The translations under genes were made by a program, and so were the position numbers. Shown here piece by piece: positions 32,297-34,090 of a stretch of DNA of 34,090 nucleotides; position 1 is the first letter of the stretch; each line of letters opens with the position of its first letter. The stretch lies in NCBI RefSeq assembly GCF_000715205.1, contig NZ_JOTP01000030.1, positions 1 to 34,090 of the forward strand. The letters run 5' to 3'. The notes below the pieces were generated by a model that worked only from the letters and a program-made list of their open reading frames with translations, was not told where the DNA came from and did no database searches. The DNA is from Bacillus zhangzhouensis (GTDB lineage Bacteria; Bacillota; Bacilli; Bacillales; Bacillaceae).

Positions 32297-32326
32297 AAAA
32301 CAGGCCCTCTAGAGAGGACCTGTTTT
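32297..32326 (-). terminator. Terminator of cspC
   Basis: On the minus strand AAAACAGG, mismatch, CCTCT, tight loop, AGAGG, mismatch, CCTGTTTT, followed by TTT. It lies just past the cspC stop and is symmetrical enough to stop plus-strand transcripts also. Confidence 0.85.
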
Positions 32327-32339
32327 TAGAAAATGAAGA

Positions 32340-32552
<213 letters not shown>

Positions 32553-32660
32553 CTAGTGCGTTATCACACAATGTATTATACTATCCTTGCCCAAAGTATC
32601 CTCAAGACGAAAAATCAATCTTCATACTATCCTTTACGCGGAACAAAAATAATTAATCTT

Positions 32661-32689
32661 ATTATAGCATGAAGCGGAAATAATTGCAA
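32661..32689 (-). promoter_or_regulatory. Promoter and long leader of cspC
   Basis: On the minus strand -35 TTGCAA (32689-32684), 17-bp spacer, -10 TATAAT (32666-32661) with an extended TGC. Transcription from about 32654 gives a 5' leader of about 110 nt before the cspC start, the expected place of a cold box. Confidence 0.82.
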
Positions 32690-32785
32690 TTTAGGATTTA
32701 AAAGTCCATGATTTTGTTCTTCTCTCCCCTCACAAATATAGTTAAGAAGAAAAGGATTAACAGCAATCTGATTTATCATGATTAA

Positions 32786-33058
32786 ATTTTACTTATTAAA
32801 GGTGCTATATCAGCAACAGTATTCTTATTAAGAAAAGAAGGCATTAGGGTTTTAACTGTCAGTTGGCATGTGGGTTTAAGCATGATTCAACGTGGTGTTA
32901 CTCCTAAACAAGTCTTTGATGCAGTGAAATACGGTAAAAAATATTATGTTCCAAAGTATAAATCTACAGTATATCATCATAAGGGTGTAGCTGTAGCTAA
33001 ACAGGGCGATACTTTGACTACAACATATAAAAGTGGAGTTAAAAAGAGGTGGAAATAA
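32786..33058 (+). pseudogene. Orphan polymorphic-toxin C-terminal tip
   Basis: The frame is open from 32786 to TAA 33056-33058. The last 62 codons read from GTG 32870 give MGLSMIQRGVTPKQVFDAVK, then GKKYYVPKYKSTVYHHKGVA and KSGVKKRWK. The His-x(4-5)-Met/Arg-x2-Arg-Gly-Val-Thr pattern with a basic C-terminus is what I know from the nuclease-like tips of LXG, WapA or RHS polymorphic toxins; this is by eye only. No ribosome site or good start precedes it and no carrier domain is left, so it looks like a displaced tip. The frame upstream (KGAISATVFLLRKEGIRVLT) may be the old linker. The stop overlaps the start of the immunity gene (TAATG). Confidence 0.55.
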
Positions 33059-33444
33059 TGAAGAAAATGAAGAATAGGATAACTTTTGATAAAACAGCTA
33101 ACTTTGGATATATATATGTCTTTAATAAAAAATATAAATATCAAATTAAGGAAACAGAAGAGTTAGAAGCTAATGAGTTAATAGCTTTAGATATTGATAG
33201 AGAAAATAAGATAGTCGGTTTAGAAGTTTTTGGGGAAGAAGCTATTTATATTAAAAATAATGAAATTTCTCAAATGTATAAACAAATAGATGGTTCATAT
33301 TATTTTTTATTGGTTGATAAACCTGTAAAAAGCTCATCCATATTTTTAGGAATTGAATTCCTTTTTGAGAATGAAGATTACACTAACTTTATCGGTTATA
33401 AAATTTTAGATAATGAAAAATATAAAAAAGAGCACTTGAATTAA
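33058..33444 (+). CDS. Putative immunity protein (DUF2283-like) for the adjacent toxin tip
   Basis: 128 residues, very AT-rich codons and acidic composition, as is usual for immunity proteins. The N-terminus RITFDKTANFGYIYVF resembles the DUF2283 pattern. It starts in the TAATG overlap with the toxin tip and has AGAGGTGG 5 nt before the ATG; a GTG at 33049 is an alternative. A terminator follows. Its base composition differs from the surrounding genes, suggesting transfer with the toxin fragment. Immunity function is inferred from position and composition, not from recognised homologues. Confidence 0.55.
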   Translation: MKKMKNRITFDKTANFGYIYVFNKKYKYQIKETEELEANELIALDIDRENKIVGLEVFGEEAIYIKNNEISQMYKQIDGSYYFLLVDKPVKSSSIFLGIEFLFENEDYTNFIGYKILDNEKYKKEHLN

Positions 33445-33476
33445 ACTAGCTATTGTAGCCTGATGTATTTATATTT

Positions 33477-33505
33477 AAAACACTCACCTAATCAGTGAGT
33501 GTTTT
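33477..33505. terminator. Terminator of the toxin/immunity cassette
   Basis: AAAACACTCAC, loop CTAATCA, GTGAGTGTTTT followed by T. Confidence 0.85.
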
Positions 33506-33606
33506 TGAACTATATTTACTTTATTTGAAATAAAAATACAACAAAAAACCCACTTATATAAAATAGGTGGACAGAATTCATTTAGAAGTTGTAAAAAATA
33601 AAAAAA

Positions 33607-33627
33607 CCAAAGGTCTACAACCCTTGG
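33607..33627 (-). terminator. Terminator of the right-hand tRNA cluster
   Basis: On the minus strand CCAAGGG, loop TTGTAGA, CCTTTGG followed by TTTTTTT. It lies 10 bp past tRNA-Leu (GAG) and ends the minus-strand tRNA operon. Confidence 0.82.
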
Positions 33628-33636
33628 TATCATTGA

Positions 33637-33720
<84 letters not shown>

Positions 33721-33768
33721 GTGTATGATGTGCTCATATATCAATAAGTGCACTGTTTGAAAAAACAA

Positions 33769-33851
33769 TGCGGGTGAAGGGACTTGAACCCCCACGTCAT
33801 AAAGACACTAGATCCTAAGTCTAGCGCATCTGCCAATTCCGCCACACCCGC
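33769..33851 (-). tRNA. tRNA-Leu (TAG)
   Basis: Starts GCGGGTGTGGCGGAATTGGC, anticodon loop CTTAGGA (TAG), long variable arm, ends CACCCGCA with no encoded CCA. Confidence 0.93.
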
Positions 33852-33858
33852 TTGACAA

Positions 33859-33934
33859 TGGTGAGCCATGAAGGACTCGAACCTTCGACCCTCTGATTAA
33901 AAGTCAGATGCTCTACCGACTGAGCTAATGGCTC
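33859..33934 (-). tRNA. tRNA-Lys (TTT)
   Basis: Starts GAGCCATTAGCTCAGTCGG, anticodon loop CTTTTAA (TTT), ends ATGGCTCA with encoded CCA. Confidence 0.94.
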
Positions 33935-33964
33935 ATCTGCTATGCAGAAAAACATATATAAAAA

Positions 33965-34039
33965 TGGCTGGGCTAGCTGGATTCGAACCAACGCATGACG
34001 GAGTCAAAGTCCGTTGCCTTACCGCTTGGCTATAGCCCA
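33965..34039 (-). tRNA. tRNA-Gln (TTG)
   Basis: Starts TGGGCTATAGCCAAGCGG, anticodon loop CTTTGAC (TTG), ends TAGCCCAG with encoded CCA. Confidence 0.94.
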
Positions 34040-34064
34040 ACGAATCAATCAATTAAACAAAACA

Positions 34065-34090
34065 TGACCCGTACGGGATTCGAACCCGTG
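34065..34090 (-). tRNA. tRNA-Glu, 3' part only
   Basis: Only the T-arm (CACGGGTTCGAATCCCGT) and acceptor ACGGGTCA are inside the window. The acceptor pairs with the GGCCCGT start of Bacillus tRNA-Glu, and the order Glu-Gln-Lys-Leu-Leu fits the B. subtilis trnS cluster. The anticodon is not visible. Confidence 0.72.

Overview
The window reads as chromosomal DNA of a Bacillus of the B. subtilis group, most likely the B. pumilus / safensis / altitudinis clade. The basis is recognition of protein sequences (GltP, AzlCD, AnsZ, BglS lichenase, AdhR/AdhA, CspC and others), Bacillus ribosome-binding sites with frequent TTG starts, sigma-A promoters, a CcpA (cre) site, and a CarD-type gene / cspC / Glu-Gln-Lys-Leu-Leu tRNA arrangement that matches the B. 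subtilis trnS region. Species assignment is inference. Both ends of the window cut through tRNA genes of minus-strand clusters, so it may be a contig bounded by stable-RNA repeats.

Layout. 1-490: a tRNA cluster (Ala, Pro, Arg, a Gly/Leu chimera, Arg) with a strong stable-RNA promoter; it contains a 98-bp exact duplication and two broken tRNAs. 490-6500: glutamate symporter gltP, an S66 carboxypeptidase, an EamA exporter behind an attenuator-like leader, azlCD, a frameshifted O-methyltransferase and a CsbD-like stress protein beside the tail of a decayed LysR-type gene. 6700-9240: an acetyltransferase, a divergent LysE exporter / XRE-cupin regulator pair and two small secreted products, one a 37-residue peptide. 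9280-12720: a MarR-controlled nitroreductase and flavin monooxygenase operon with a double operator, a DHFR-like reductase and a TetR regulator. 12870-16500: acetyltransferases and small proteins, two with apparent frameshifts, plus decayed coding DNA.

16530-29400: regulator/effector pairs: TetR-MFS (NorA/Bmr type), MarR-hydrolase, secreted asparaginase, MerR-hydrolase with a 19-bp promoter spacer, SDR, MmcQ-like protein, an esterase, TetR-MFS (14-TM DHA2 type) with paired operators, and lichenase bglS with a cre site. 29490-31180: the aldehyde-response pair adhR/adhA with its AdhR box. 31180-32700: a CarD-family factor with two promoters, a possible small RNA and cspC with a long cold-shock leader. 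32780-33510: an AT-rich orphan toxin-tip/immunity cassette, next to a tRNA cluster whose Leu(GAG) gene carries the 17-bp ICEBs1-type attachment core.

The genes form many short stress, detoxification and efflux modules, often with a dedicated one-component regulator and a visible operator. The strongest leads are the leader peptide with four alternating RNA segments ahead of the EamA exporter, the orphan toxin/immunity cassette beside an apparently vacant ICE attachment site, the stand-alone secreted peptide gene, and the scrambled tRNA cluster, which may be an assembly artefact.
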